A stretch of DNA of 64,000 nucleotides from Candidatus Bathyarchaeota archaeon (GTDB taxonomy: Archaea; Thermoproteota; Bathyarchaeia; TCS64), in contig JAPKYO010000050.1 of assembly GCA_026394265.1 (NCBI GenBank), positions 36,974-100,973 on the forward strand. The letters run 5' to 3'. Positions 16,396-25,232 of the stretch are shown here, in pieces. Numbering within the stretch: position 1 is the stretch's first letter; each line of letters opens with the position of its first letter. Position numbers and translations under genes: made by a program. Below the pieces are notes generated by a model. It worked only from the letters and a program-made list of their open reading frames with translations. It did not search any database and had not been told where the DNA came from.

Positions 16396-17204
16396 AGGCG
16401 TAGGCCGCCGGGGGCTGGTTTGCCGTCTATGTAGACGGCGCCGTTATCGAGGGAGAACCGCCCCTCGCCGATCATCTGTACCGTGAGCGGGTAGATCGTC
16501 CAGTCCCCCTCCCTCTTGAGTCGGTCCTGGTGCTCCTCGACGACGGATTTGAGCAACTCCTTGTCCTCGCGGAGCCTGTCTAGGGTAACACCCGAGGGCA
16601 GCTTTACGGCGACGGGTTTTGAGAGCACGAGTATCTCGCCGTTGTCGACCTTCTCCCTGACGACGTGGGTCGTCGCCCTTATCTCCCGCTCCCCCTCGAG
16701 GATGGCGTCCCGGACCGTGTGGATACCCACGTACTTCCTCTCGCCGCTCGCCATGATCGTCAGGTCGGCGGGGTGGACGTTTATCACCCCCCCATCGTAG
16801 CGGTCGAGAAGGGGCTTCGTCGTTATGCTCATGTATCCCGCGAGGGCGATGAGGTTGATGCTGTGCTTCTCGATGGCGGCCACGACCTGCCTGTCGAAGT
16901 CGGGGCGGAGGCTGAGGTCCTTCTTCGAGGTGTGGCCGCGGGAACTGTAGAAGTCCATTATGTCGACGCACTCGTAGTCGATCCCGTATTCCTTTGCGAT
17001 GTCGAGTGCCCTGCACGCCTTCTTCCCATCCCTGTCGAGTACCTCATCCTTCACGTCGGTGAAGATGAGTTCGACCCTGTAGCTCGATCCGTGCTGGTGG
17101 CTACGCTCTATGATCTTCCTCGCGTTTGTTCCCGAGCCGGACATGAAGCAGGCGACCCTCATGAGGCGCCCTGGGGCGGGTCTGTAGATTGGGGTGGGGG
17201 CCAT
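16392..17204 (-). CDS. formyltransferase-fold protein (PurN-like)
   Basis: 270 aa. The folate-enzyme fold is clear: SGSGTNARKII at residues about 22-32, INVHPADLT with the catalytic Asn-His pair, and a TTHVVREKVDNGEIL segment with the catalytic Asp. It differs from ordinary GAR transformylase (about 200 aa). An insertion (SSRGHTSKKDLSLRPDFD) lies near residue 90, and a C-terminal tail of about 60 residues ends in a small-domain-like segment. No purine genes adjoin it. GAR formylation is possible, but so is another formyl acceptor. ATG at 17162 is an alternative start. Confidence 0.75.
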   Translation of the reverse strand: MAPTPIYRPAPGRLMRVACFMSGSGTNARKIIERSHQHGSSYRVELIFTDVKDEVLDRDGKKACRALDIAKEYGIDYECVDIMDFYSSRGHTSKKDLSLRPDFDRQVVAAIEKHSINLIALAGYMSITTKPLLDRYDGGVINVHPADLTIMASGERKYVGIHTVRDAILEGEREIRATTHVVREKVDNGEILVLSKPVAVKLPSGVTLDRLREDKELLKSVVEEHQDRLKREGDWTIYPLTVQMIGEGRFSLDNGAVYIDGKPAPGGLRL

Positions 17205-17360
17205 GCTGTTAGTGTCCCGGGGTTTGAAAATAAATCTGCTGGGCCACTTTCGGGCACCTCACCCAACGTTGGCTGCGACCAATTTATAATTGGTCCCGGC
17301 TGTGTGGGTGCGGGAAAAGAGTTGGCGCAAGATGTCATAGATATCAGGGAAGAGCCCACC

Positions 17361-17474
17361 ATGTTGGACTCGCCCCTCGTCGTCTGCAAGGGCTGCGGTA
17401 AAGTAGTGCCGAAAACCAACCTCTGCCTATACTGCGGCGCACCGATCCTATACAGACGGAGCGCCCCCACCTAA
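17361..17474 (+). CDS. 37-aa zinc-ribbon mini-protein
   Basis: Short ORF with two CxxC knuckles (CKGC and CLYC) 12 residues apart, hence one zinc ribbon and little else. A TTTATAAT box at 17282-17289 and an in-frame GTG near 17304 allow a longer form of about 55 aa. It lies immediately before the damaged D-aminopeptidase gene, which has its own TATA-like box. Function unknown; such ribbons usually bind nucleic acid or protein. Confidence 0.5.
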   Translation: MLDSPLVVCKGCGKVVPKTNLCLYCGAPILYRRSAPT

Positions 17475-17513
17475 CCGTTTTAAACAGCCCCTCACCCATT
17501 CTCTTTGATCATT

Positions 17514-18204
17514 ATGGCGAACAAGCCTGAGCGCGTTTTCATCTCCATCGACATGGAGGGCATATCCAGTATCGTTGACTGGACGCACGTCGACAGGGAC
17601 CACGCCGAGTACGGCTACTACAGGAAGATGATGGCGGGTGACCTCAACGCCGCCATCGAGGGCGCACTCGCCGCTGGGGCGAAGGAGATAGTCGTGAGCG
17701 ACGCCCACGGCGGTATGAGGAACCTGCAGCCCGAGGACGTGAACGAGGCCGCGTATCTCATCAGGGGGAGCCCCAAGCCGGACAGCATGATGGAGGGCAT
17801 CGACGACGGTCACTACGACGCCGTCCTCTTCGTCGGCTACCACTCCATGGTGGGCACCGAGAACGGCATACTCGCCCACACGATCGCGGGGAGCACCGTC
17901 GACGGAGTCATAATAAACGGGCGTGAGACGGGCGAGTTCGGTATGAACGCCGCCCTCGCGGGCTGGCACGGGGTCCCATCCGTATTCCTCGCAGGCGACG
18001 CAGCGGCCTGCCTACTGGGTGAACGAGCCCGTCGAGGTAAAGATGAGGTGGGTGACCCCCACGATGGCGGACGTGGTCAGCGTCCTCCCCTACATGGAGC
18101 GCATCGACGGCAAGACGACGAGCTGCACCTTCGACGACTACCCGAGCGCCCTGCGCGGGCTCCGGGCATCCATCACCATGGCGGGCACCGCCGAGAAGCG
18201 GTAA
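17514..18204 (+). pseudogene. D-aminopeptidase DppA (M55) with internal deletion and frame change
   Basis: The N-terminal part from ATG at 17514 is a good M55 protein: ISIDMEGIS, SDAHGGM, LFVGYHSMVG, AHTI and GEFGMNA carry the zinc ligands. After AGDAAAC near 18005 the reading frame ends in junk. The conserved C-terminus (VEVKMRWVTPTMADV, then FDDYPSALRGLRA) resumes in another frame at about 18019-18204. In family members these parts are separated by roughly 60 residues that are missing here. So some 55 codons are deleted with a frame change; real decay and assembly collapse both fit. Promoter TTTTAAAC at 17478-17485. Confidence 0.75.
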
Positions 18205-18252
18205 CCCTACTCCTTTCGGTAGTTTTATCCCCCTTTTAGGCGAGACTCCCCC

Positions 18253-19539
18253 ATGGGTAACAGGATCGTGCTCGTGGGGGCGGGGAGCGCCGTCTTCGGG
18301 TACAACTCCGTCCTCGACGCCGCCAACCTCCCCGGTCTCAAGGGGTCGAACCTCGTGCTGCACGACATCGACGAGGGGCGCCTCCACGCGATGGCGGGGC
18401 TCGCCGAGAGGATGAACGAGGAGACGGGGGCCGGCCTAGAGATCGAGGAGACCACGGACAGGGGCGAGGCACTCGATGGAGCTGACTTCGTCGTCCTCAG
18501 CATCGCCGTTGACAGGATGCGCCGATGGAGGCTCGACTGGGAGGTGCCCTTCAAGCACGGGATAAAGCAGGTGATCGGGGAGAACGGCGGCCCCGGCGGC
18601 CTCTTCCACACGATGCGTATGGTGCCGCCCGTCCTCGACATCTGCCACGGGATTGAGCTGCACTGCCCCGACGCACTCCTCCTCAACTACACAAATCCGG
18701 TGCCACGCCTCTGCCTCGCCATGAGCAGGTACACGGGGGTCAAGGCCGTGGGGCTCTGCCACGAGGTGGAGCACGAGATGAGGCGCCTCGCACCCATCAT
18801 AGGCGTCCCCACACAGCTGCTCGACGCCACGAGCGCGGGGCTCAACCACTTCAGCTGGTTCAAGGAACTCCGGCTGAAGAACGGTGAGGACGCATATCCC
18901 CTGTTGGAGAAGGGGCTCAGGGACACGAAGGGCTTCCAGCCACTCTGCAGGGCGCTCTACAAGAGGTTCGGCCTCTACCCGAGCACGGATGACAACCACG
19001 CGGGGGAGTACCTCGCCTACGCGTGGGAGGCGTGCCCGCCCCGGGACAGGGGCCTCAACTGGATCGACCGGATGGAGGCGGAGGGGCAGGAGGCGTGGGG
19101 GAGGATAAACCGCCTCAGGGAGGGAAAGGAGAGGCTTAAGGTCGAGGGTGAACTCTCCGGGGAGGCAGCAATGAGGATAATCGAGGGCATAATAACCAAC
19201 TCGGGGCACACCGAGCTGCAGGTCAACCTCCCCAACGAGGGGCAGGTCACAAACCTCCTCCCCGACGCCTTCGTCGAGACCCCCGCGGTAATCAACAGGA
19301 GCGGCGTCCATCCCATCCACGTCGGGGAACTCCCACAGGGACTCGCCGCCATCTGCAACATACAGATACTCATACAGAACCTCGTCGTCGATGCCGCGGT
19401 CCACGGCGACAAGAAGAAGGCACTCCAGGCACTGCTCGCCGACCCAGTAGTGCAGGACAACGTCGCCGCCGAGAAGGCATTCAACGAGCTACTCGAGGCA
19501 CACAGAGACCTCCTTCCCCAGTTCGAGAAGACGCGGTGA
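18253..19539 (+). CDS. glycoside hydrolase family 4
   Basis: 428 aa. GH4 enzymes cleave alpha- or beta-glycosides by an NAD+ and Mn2+-dependent redox-elimination mechanism. The NAD loop VLVGAGSAVFG is at residues 6-16. Metal ligands are the Cys of GLCHEVEHE and the His of GLNHFSW. IGENGGPGG and NYTNPVP are family-typical. No signal peptide, so it is cytoplasmic. Possible substrates are alpha-galactosides, alpha-glucosides or glucuronides. The next gene is an amidohydrolase on the same strand with its own promoter region. Confidence 0.9.
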   Translation: MGNRIVLVGAGSAVFGYNSVLDAANLPGLKGSNLVLHDIDEGRLHAMAGLAERMNEETGAGLEIEETTDRGEALDGADFVVLSIAVDRMRRWRLDWEVPFKHGIKQVIGENGGPGGLFHTMRMVPPVLDICHGIELHCPDALLLNYTNPVPRLCLAMSRYTGVKAVGLCHEVEHEMRRLAPIIGVPTQLLDATSAGLNHFSWFKELRLKNGEDAYPLLEKGLRDTKGFQPLCRALYKRFGLYPSTDDNHAGEYLAYAWEACPPRDRGLNWIDRMEAEGQEAWGRINRLREGKERLKVEGELSGEAAMRIIEGIITNSGHTELQVNLPNEGQVTNLLPDAFVETPAVINRSGVHPIHVGELPQGLAAICNIQILIQNLVVDAAVHGDKKKALQALLADPVVQDNVAAEKAFNELLEAHRDLLPQFEKTR

Positions 19540-19683
19540 TGCCCACAGGGTTCAAGCCAAGATCAGCCCCGGATCATTGACGGGAAATAGGGGAGAAAAC
19601 GCTGTTGCCTCTACCAATCGGGGCTTAACAAGTCTTTTACGGGGAAGCCCCCGTATTCTTCAGAGGTCACCGATTTGTCGGGA

Positions 19684-20547
19684 ATGGATTCAATTGTTCA
19701 GCTCAGGGAGGGTGGAGGGTCAAGGAAACCCACGGGCCTCCCCAAGGTCGACTACCACTGCCACATAAGCATAACCGAGTACACCGACCCAGCCCACCCA
19801 ACCATCATCTCCGTAAGCGTCGAGGAATTCCTCGCAGACCTCGACGAGGCGGGCATAGACAAGGCCGTCGTCCTCAGCGACATGCGCACCACGCCCGAAC
19901 AGGTCGCGGACTTCGTAAAGCAGGCCCCAGACAGGCTCATGGGCTTCGGCTACGTCAACCCCGTCCTCCGCGGCGCGGCGAAGGAGCTGCGGAGGCAGAG
20001 GGAGGAGCTGGGACTCTTCGGCTTGAAGCTATACCCCTGCACAGACAGCTACAGCCCAGACGACCCAAACGCCTTCGAGGTCTACGACGTGGCGCAGGAG
20101 CTGGACATGCCCGTACTCATCCACCACGCGGGGATGCCCGAGGCACACGACCTCCTCTACCACACCGACCCCGCGCAGATAGACGTCGTCGCCAAGAACT
20201 TTCCCAAGATGAGGATAGTCCTAGCACACCTCGGCTACCCCAGAGTGGACGAGACCCTCTACGTGTTGAGGAAGCAGAAGAACGTCTACGCCGACATAAG
20301 CTGGCCCTACGGCAACATCAACCACCCGAGCTACCTCTGGCTACTCTGGAAGGACCTGCTCACCGCGATGAACATGGGGGTCATCCAGAAGCTCGTCTTC
20401 GGCACCGACTACCCCGGCATCAGGCAGAAGCCCTATCTTGACATGCTGATGGCGGTGAACAGGTACGCACCCCACAGGGATCTGCAGATCCCCGCGGAGA
20501 AGCTGTGGGCGATGCTGGACGAGAACGTCCAGCCGTTGATGCCTTAG
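19684..20547 (+). CDS. amidohydrolase-fold metal-dependent hydrolase (amidohydro_2)
   Basis: 287 aa TIM-barrel hydrolase. Metal motif DYHCHIS lies at the N-terminus. LIHHAG in the middle and AHLGYPR later supply His ligands, and GTDYPGI holds the catalytic Asp. The set matches the amidohydro_2 group (ACMS decarboxylase-like and lactonase-like enzymes), so decarboxylation or hydrolysis of a cyclic or aromatic acid is possible. TTG at 19675 is an alternative start. It is convergent with nnr, whose stop overlaps by 4 nt. Confidence 0.83.
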   Translation: MDSIVQLREGGGSRKPTGLPKVDYHCHISITEYTDPAHPTIISVSVEEFLADLDEAGIDKAVVLSDMRTTPEQVADFVKQAPDRLMGFGYVNPVLRGAAKELRRQREELGLFGLKLYPCTDSYSPDDPNAFEVYDVAQELDMPVLIHHAGMPEAHDLLYHTDPAQIDVVAKNFPKMRIVLAHLGYPRVDETLYVLRKQKNVYADISWPYGNINHPSYLWLLWKDLLTAMNMGVIQKLVFGTDYPGIRQKPYLDMLMAVNRYAPHRDLQIPAEKLWAMLDENVQPLMP

Positions 20548-22064
20548 ACTAGCCTCATTTTTCCCTCTACGGCTTCCTCGACGACGTAGGGGATGAACTG
20601 TGCCACGTCCTCTGGGAGGATGTGGTAGCCCTTCTCGGCGAAGACGGCGTCGCCTGCTGCGCCGTTTATGAATGCGCCAGCGCACGCCGCCTGCATAGGC
20701 TCGGAGCCCTGGGCGATATAGCCCGCGGTGATCCCGGTGAGGACGTCGCCGGTACCGCCCACGGTCATGCCGGGGTTGCCCGTCCAGTTGTAGCGGGTGT
20801 GGACGCCGTCGCTGATGACGTCGACCGCCCCCTTGAGCAAGATTATGGAGCCGAGGCGCTTCGCCTCAGCTTCGACTATCGCGCCCTTCTCCCTCCAGTC
20901 GCCATCCGCCTTCCGCCCTGTGAGGGTCTCGAACTCCCTGCTATGGGGGGTAAAGACGGCGGGGACCCTGAGCTTCCGCCGGTTCTCGCCGAATGCCTTC
21001 AGGGCGTCCGCGTCTACGACGAGGGGAAGCTTCCGCGTCTCAACCTCCTTGATTAATTGGAGTGCGGCCTTCTTCGTCTCATCTTCGAGTCCGAGGCCGG
21101 GGCCGATTGCTACGGCGTCGACCTTGTCGAGGAAGGGCTTGAGTTGTGCGAGGTTCTTCGTTGTTAGTCTTTCGCCTTTTAGCTTGACGACTATCATGCT
21201 CGGCGAGATGGCGGAGACGCCGTCCGCCGCCGACTCGGGGACCGCCGTGTAGACGAGGTCCACGCCCGTGGCGTGAGCACCCATGCTCGCCAACGCGGGG
21301 GCGCCGTGGTACGTCTCGCTCCCACCGACGACTAGGAGCCTACCGAACATCCCCTTGTGGCTCTCAGCCTCGCGTCTACGGTGGACAAGCAGGACATCGC
21401 CTGGGCCGGTGAACAGCTCCGCTTCGGCGGGCAGCCCGAGCTTTGCCACCATCAGCTTGCCGAGTTGCTTGGGTTTGCCCTTGAAGCCGGTCTTCGGCTT
21501 GTGGAATGTGACGGTGGCGTCCGCCTCGACGCACTCCTCGGGGGCCTCGCCCGTGTCGACGATAAGCCCAGTGGGTGTATCGATGGAGACGGTGTAGGCC
21601 GACGAGGCGTTGATTGCGTTTATGACCGCCTTGGTGACGGGGGATAGGCCCCCTCGGTAGGTGTATCCGATGAGGGCGTCCACGACGACGTCGGCCTCGA
21701 TGGGCTCGACCTGTGTGGAGTCCTCGATGACCTCAAACTCAAGGCTCCCCGTCATAAGCTGGGCGACCTCGAAGTTGTGGCGCGTCTCCTCGGATCGTAT
21801 CGAGTTCCGGTTGCCTGCGAGTATGACTTTGACGTGGTACCCGCGGTCCGCGAGGTGGCGCGCCGCTACGAAGCCGTCTCCGCCGTTGCCGCCGAGGCCG
21901 CAGGCGACGAAGACCCGCCCCCCGGACTTCACCTTCGCCGCTACGGCGTCCGCCACGGCTCCCCCCGCGCTCTCCATGAGGAGCATGTTTGAGACGCCGA
22001 GGTAGTTGGCGTTGTACTCCGCGGCCTGTATCTCCCGCGCCTTCAGATACTCGTCGAGGATCAT
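20544..22064 (-). CDS. nnr: bifunctional NAD(P)HX epimerase/dehydratase
   Basis: Repairs hydrated NADH and NADPH. 506 aa, the full fused length. The N-terminal YjeF_N epimerase (about 1-210) has GLGGNGGDGFVAARHL and the SIDTPTGL region. The C-terminal ribokinase-like dehydratase (about 230-500) has GPGLG, FTPHSREF and the ADP-site motif GGTGDVLTG. Housekeeping metabolite-repair enzyme. The next minus-strand gene upstream is a HAD phosphatase 40 nt away, possibly co-transcribed. Confidence 0.95.
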   Translation of the reverse strand: MILDEYLKAREIQAAEYNANYLGVSNMLLMESAGGAVADAVAAKVKSGGRVFVACGLGGNGGDGFVAARHLADRGYHVKVILAGNRNSIRSEETRHNFEVAQLMTGSLEFEVIEDSTQVEPIEADVVVDALIGYTYRGGLSPVTKAVINAINASSAYTVSIDTPTGLIVDTGEAPEECVEADATVTFHKPKTGFKGKPKQLGKLMVAKLGLPAEAELFTGPGDVLLVHRRREAESHKGMFGRLLVVGGSETYHGAPALASMGAHATGVDLVYTAVPESAADGVSAISPSMIVVKLKGERLTTKNLAQLKPFLDKVDAVAIGPGLGLEDETKKAALQLIKEVETRKLPLVVDADALKAFGENRRKLRVPAVFTPHSREFETLTGRKADGDWREKGAIVEAEAKRLGSIILLKGAVDVISDGVHTRYNWTGNPGMTVGGTGDVLTGITAGYIAQGSEPMQAACAGAFINGAAGDAVFAEKGYHILPEDVAQFIPYVVEEAVEGKMRLV

Positions 22065-22103
22065 GCCACTTCAACTCTCAGGTGGCTCGGGAGGCTTTAA
22101 GAC

Positions 22104-22832
22104 TCACGGGTGGGCGCGGAGGTCGGCGACTGATGCTACGCGGCGAACCGTGGGGAACGGCGCAACTTGCGCCCGGCCCACGATGATGCTGCCTATGAAG
22201 CCCGCGGCCTTCGCCGCCTCGGCGTCCACGGGCTGATCACCGACGTAGATGGTGCCCGACGGGGGCATCTTCGCCTTACCGCAGGCGGTGAGCAGCAGGT
22301 CAGGGGCGGGCTTGGGGTTTGAGGCGTCCTCCGAGCCGACTACCACGGAGAAGAGACCCTGTATCCCGAGGATGCCGAGAAGTTCGCAGGTTATCCTGTT
22401 TGAGCCGTTTGTGGCTATCCCGAGTGTGAAGCCAGCCGCCTTCAGGCGGCGTAGGCTGTTTTCGACCCCGGGGAATAGTTTGGGGGTGTAGTCGCGCATC
22501 TGGATGGCGTCCGCGTCGGCGTATGCGGTCTCCGCGAGCGCCCTCGCCTCGTGCCAGCCACGACCAGCCCTGTAGATCGCGGCGGCGGCGATCGCCATGT
22601 CCTCCCTCCTCGCGGCCTTCGCGATCGGACCCGACATGTCCAGCACGCGGTTGACGGGGTCGTATCCACCGAGGGGGGCCCACGTCTCCGCCGCTCTCCT
22701 CCCCGCCCTCGCCTCCATGGCGTCGAACCGTAGAACAGCGAGGCTCCTGTACCTGTCCTCGTCGTCCACAAGCGTACCGTCCACGTCGAAGAGGATGAAC
22801 TCGGCCCCGAGTTCTTCACCGTTGACCAGCAT
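22104..22832 (-). CDS. HAD-superfamily hydrolase (phosphoglycolate phosphatase-like)
   Basis: 242 aa. HAD motif I is FILFDVDGTLVDD, motif II ATNGSN, motif III Lys in NPKPAPD, motif IV GDQPVDAEAAKAAG. The helical cap between motifs I and II is of the C1 type, as in phosphoglycolate phosphatases. Substrate unknown. I chose ATG at 22832; a TTG three codons upstream is also possible. It lies directly upstream of nnr on the same strand. Confidence 0.87.
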   Translation of the reverse strand: MLVNGEELGAEFILFDVDGTLVDDEDRYRSLAVLRFDAMEARAGRRAAETWAPLGGYDPVNRVLDMSGPIAKAARREDMAIAAAAIYRAGRGWHEARALAETAYADADAIQMRDYTPKLFPGVENSLRRLKAAGFTLGIATNGSNRITCELLGILGIQGLFSVVVGSEDASNPKPAPDLLLTACGKAKMPPSGTIYVGDQPVDAEAAKAAGFIGSIIVGRAQVAPFPTVRRVASVADLRAHP

Positions 22833-22890
22833 ATGAGGCAAGCAGATTACACCCGTCCACTACTCAGCTATTCTACATAACAACTGTAAT

Positions 22891-22898
22891 TTTAAATA
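22891..22898 (+). promoter_or_regulatory. TATA-like box of the Lrp-type effector gene
   Basis: TTTAAATA sits 31-38 nt before the ATG at 22929, a clean archaeal TATA spacing with a short leader. Confidence 0.6.
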
Positions 22899-22928
22899 CC
22901 CTCGTTCCCATGAGATATTGTGACTAAC

Positions 22929-23156
22929 ATGGCGACCGCATTCGTGTTGATCAACGCGGAGATCGGCGCAGAGACCGAGGTGCTGAAGGGCCTCAAGGAC
23001 ATAAAGGAGGTCAAGGAGGCCCACATGGTTTACGGCGTCTACGACATCATCGCACGCATCGAGACAGACACCATGCAGGAACTCAAGGACATCATAAGCT
23101 GGAAGATCAGGCGCCTAGATAAGGTGCGCAGCACGCTCACGATGATCGTCGTCTAA
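22929..23156 (+). CDS. stand-alone Lrp/AsnC effector (RAM) domain protein
   Basis: 75 aa, containing only the alpha-beta sandwich ligand-binding domain of Lrp/AsnC regulators and no HTH. Family signs are AFVLINAEIGAETEVL, VKEAHMVYGVYDIIA and the KVRSTLTMIVV end. Such free RAM proteins bind amino acids and form oligomers. They can modulate full-length Lrp proteins or act as sensors. A GTG at 22920 is a possible earlier start. Genes on both sides are on the opposite strand, so it is monocistronic. Confidence 0.88.
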   Translation: MATAFVLINAEIGAETEVLKGLKDIKEVKEAHMVYGVYDIIARIETDTMQELKDIISWKIRRLDKVRSTLTMIVV

Positions 23157-23172
23157 GACGATCTCTTATTCT

Positions 23173-23655
23173 TTAGAGCTTGAAGCTCATCTTCAGCCCC
23201 ACCACTTCCTCGTTTTCCATGTATAGCTGTTCTTTTCCGAAGTTCCAGCGGGGGAAGTGGCTGAGTACGTCCATTCCGAGGAGGCTGAACACGAGCTCCT
23301 TGGGGAGCGGTGAGTAGTTCGGCCCCGGGGGTAGGACGGCGAGGTTCTCCATGGGGAAGCTGATGTAGGCCTTCTTGTTGTCGAGCAGCCCGACGAAGAC
23401 GGGGAGGACTATCTCGGCGTTCTGTATGACCTTTAGGTTGACTGGGCCGTTCGCGGTGACTATGGTCTTGGTGACGGTCTGTAGGGCGGCGGGGTCGACG
23501 TTGAGCTTGGCGACGTCGTCGGGGAGTATGCAGGAGTTGCTGCACCCCGTGTCTACGAGGAAGATTATTGGGTGGTTGTCCCAGTTCGGCGGGTACCGGA
23601 TGTAGCCCTCGACCCTGGCCTGCTTGAGCCTGTCTACGCGCCCTATGAGCCGCAT
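23173..23655 (-). CDS. retropepsin-like aspartic protease domain protein
   Basis: 160 aa. One clan AA domain: the active-site loop IIFLVDTGCSNS (Asp-Thr-Gly) and the later hydrophobic LLGMDVLSHF match the retropepsin core. One domain has one catalytic Asp, so a homodimer would be needed. No membrane segment or fused domain is seen. Archaeal stand-alone members of this group are poorly characterised. Confidence 0.8.
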   Translation of the reverse strand: MRLIGRVDRLKQARVEGYIRYPPNWDNHPIIFLVDTGCSNSCILPDDVAKLNVDPAALQTVTKTIVTANGPVNLKVIQNAEIVLPVFVGLLDNKKAYISFPMENLAVLPPGPNYSPLPKELVFSLLGMDVLSHFPRWNFGKEQLYMENEEVVGLKMSFKL

Positions 23656-23724
23656 GGCACTCGTATCACGTATCCACCGACAACCTTTATAGAGCTTTAA
23701 CCATCACTCCGAAGCGACCCCCGT

Positions 23725-25041
23725 TTGCTGCTCCACATCGGGATAGACGACACCGACTCCCCAGAGGGGGGGTGCACGACCTACGTCGCCGCGCTGCTAG
23801 TGGAGCGGCTTGAGGCACTGGGGTGCAGATTCGTCGATTACCCGAACCTCTTAAGGCTCAACCCAAACGCGCCGTGGAAGACGCGGGGAAACGGCTCCAT
23901 CTGCCTCAGGGTAGACGCCCCCGAAGGCGTAGAGGCAGAGATCAAGAGGATCGTCATCGAACAAGTCGAGGCGGACGCCGAGTTCCAGTGCGACAACACA
24001 AACCCTGGGATAGTCTTCCACGCCGGTGACGTCCCCGAGGCGCTGAAGGCGTTCCACGACGATGTCGTCCAGACCATCGTCCACCTCGAAGAGGCGGAGC
24101 GGCTCATAGCCGAGCACTGCGCCTCCGCGGTGGCTTGGAAGAACAGGCGAGGCCTGATCGGCGCACTGGCCGCCATCGGGGGCACCCTCGAGGGGGATCA
24201 CACCTACGAACTCCTCACCTACAGGCTCCCCCAGAACAGGGGCAAGAAGAGGCTGGTCGACCCGGACTCCGTGAGGAGGGTAGAGGAGGCGCTCCCCGAG
24301 ACGTTCAACAGCATAGACCCGGAGACTGGTCAGGTTCTCATCGCGCCACGCGGTCCCGACCCGGTCCTCTACGGCGTCAGGGGGGAGACACCTGAATCAG
24401 TGCTCGCCGCGATGAAAATGATCGAGGTCGGGGAGCCCATCGAGAGGTGGTGCATATTCAGAACGAATCAGGGGACGGACGCGCATCTTGTACGCGCCTA
24501 TGTGGTATCAGACCTCAAACCTCGTTACCCCTCGATAGTCACCGGGTTCGTCGAGGGAAAACGCAGGGTCATCGAGGGGGGGCACGTCATCTTCACCATC
24601 GGGGACAGCTCGGGACATCTCGACTGCGCCGCCTACGAGCCTTCGGGTGGCTTCAGGGAGGTAGTCTCGAGGCTCAGGGAGGGGGACGAGGTGAGGGTCG
24701 CCGGGGGGGTCAGGGAGACCGAGATGGGACTCACACTCAACCTAGAACGGCTAGAAGTGCTGTCGCTCGCTGTGGAGCAGAGGCTCGTGAACCCGAGGTG
24801 CCCCGCCTGCGGCGGCCCGACCGAGTCGATGGGGCGCGACCAGGGTCTACGCTGCAAGAGGTGCGGACACAGGGAGGCGGGCTTGACAAAGGTGCCCGAG
24901 GAGGTGCCGAGGGACCTAAAGCTCGGCACGTACCTTCCCCCGCCGAGAGCGGAGAGGCACCTCACCAAGCCCTTCAAGAGGTACGGTAAGGAGAAAAGCG
25001 GCACTCCAAGCGCACTCGCCACGCCCTGGCACTCGGATTAG
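23725..25041 (+). CDS. tiaS: tRNA(Ile2) 2-agmatinylcytidine synthetase TiaS
   Basis: Modifies C34 of tRNA-Ile(CAU) to agmatidine so that it reads AUA; an archaeal hallmark. 438 aa. The N-terminal kinase-like catalytic domain starts HIGIDDTDSPEGGCTTYV. The middle contains the FRTNQGTDAHL segment. An OB fold (GGHVIFTIGDSSG) follows, and then a C-terminal zinc ribbon (CPACGG ... CKRCGH). Translation probably starts at TTG 23725 because the conserved domain begins almost at once. Divergent from the protease-like gene. Confidence 0.94.
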   Translation: MLLHIGIDDTDSPEGGCTTYVAALLVERLEALGCRFVDYPNLLRLNPNAPWKTRGNGSICLRVDAPEGVEAEIKRIVIEQVEADAEFQCDNTNPGIVFHAGDVPEALKAFHDDVVQTIVHLEEAERLIAEHCASAVAWKNRRGLIGALAAIGGTLEGDHTYELLTYRLPQNRGKKRLVDPDSVRRVEEALPETFNSIDPETGQVLIAPRGPDPVLYGVRGETPESVLAAMKMIEVGEPIERWCIFRTNQGTDAHLVRAYVVSDLKPRYPSIVTGFVEGKRRVIEGGHVIFTIGDSSGHLDCAAYEPSGGFREVVSRLREGDEVRVAGGVRETEMGLTLNLERLEVLSLAVEQRLVNPRCPACGGPTESMGRDQGLRCKRCGHREAGLTKVPEEVPRDLKLGTYLPPPRAERHLTKPFKRYGKEKSGTPSALATPWHSD

Positions 25042-25073
25042 ACTTTTAATCCCGGGAAGCACCATTCCCCAAT

Positions 25074-25232
25074 ATGCAGAAGCCCAAGTGCCCCAAGTGC
25101 GGCTCCGAGGACCTCGAAGACGACATGATCGCCGTCTACGGCATGTGGGGGGAACTTGTAGACAACGAGCAGGTTAAGAAGTGCGGGAGATGCGGGGAGA
25201 TAATCAGGGAGGGTGAGAAGCGTGAAGACTAA
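25074..25232 (+). CDS. 52-aa zinc-ribbon protein
   Basis: Small ORF with CPKC at residues 6-9 and CGRC at 37-40, a single zinc ribbon with a charged C-terminus. TATA-like CTTTTAATC lies about 25-30 nt upstream. The downstream flavin reductase gene starts inside it (GTG 25213, 20-nt overlap), so the two are translationally coupled. A rubredoxin-like electron role next to a flavoprotein is possible. The 27-residue knuckle spacing differs little from that of nucleic-acid ribbons, so the function is open. Confidence 0.65.
   Translation: MQKPKCPKCGSEDLEDDMIAVYGMWGELVDNEQVKKCGRCGEIIREGEKRED

Noticed and set aside
19638..19653. ACGGGG/CCCCGT hairpin upstream of the amidohydrolase gene
   Set aside because: A short G/C palindrome in GC-rich DNA without T-run or conservation evidence.
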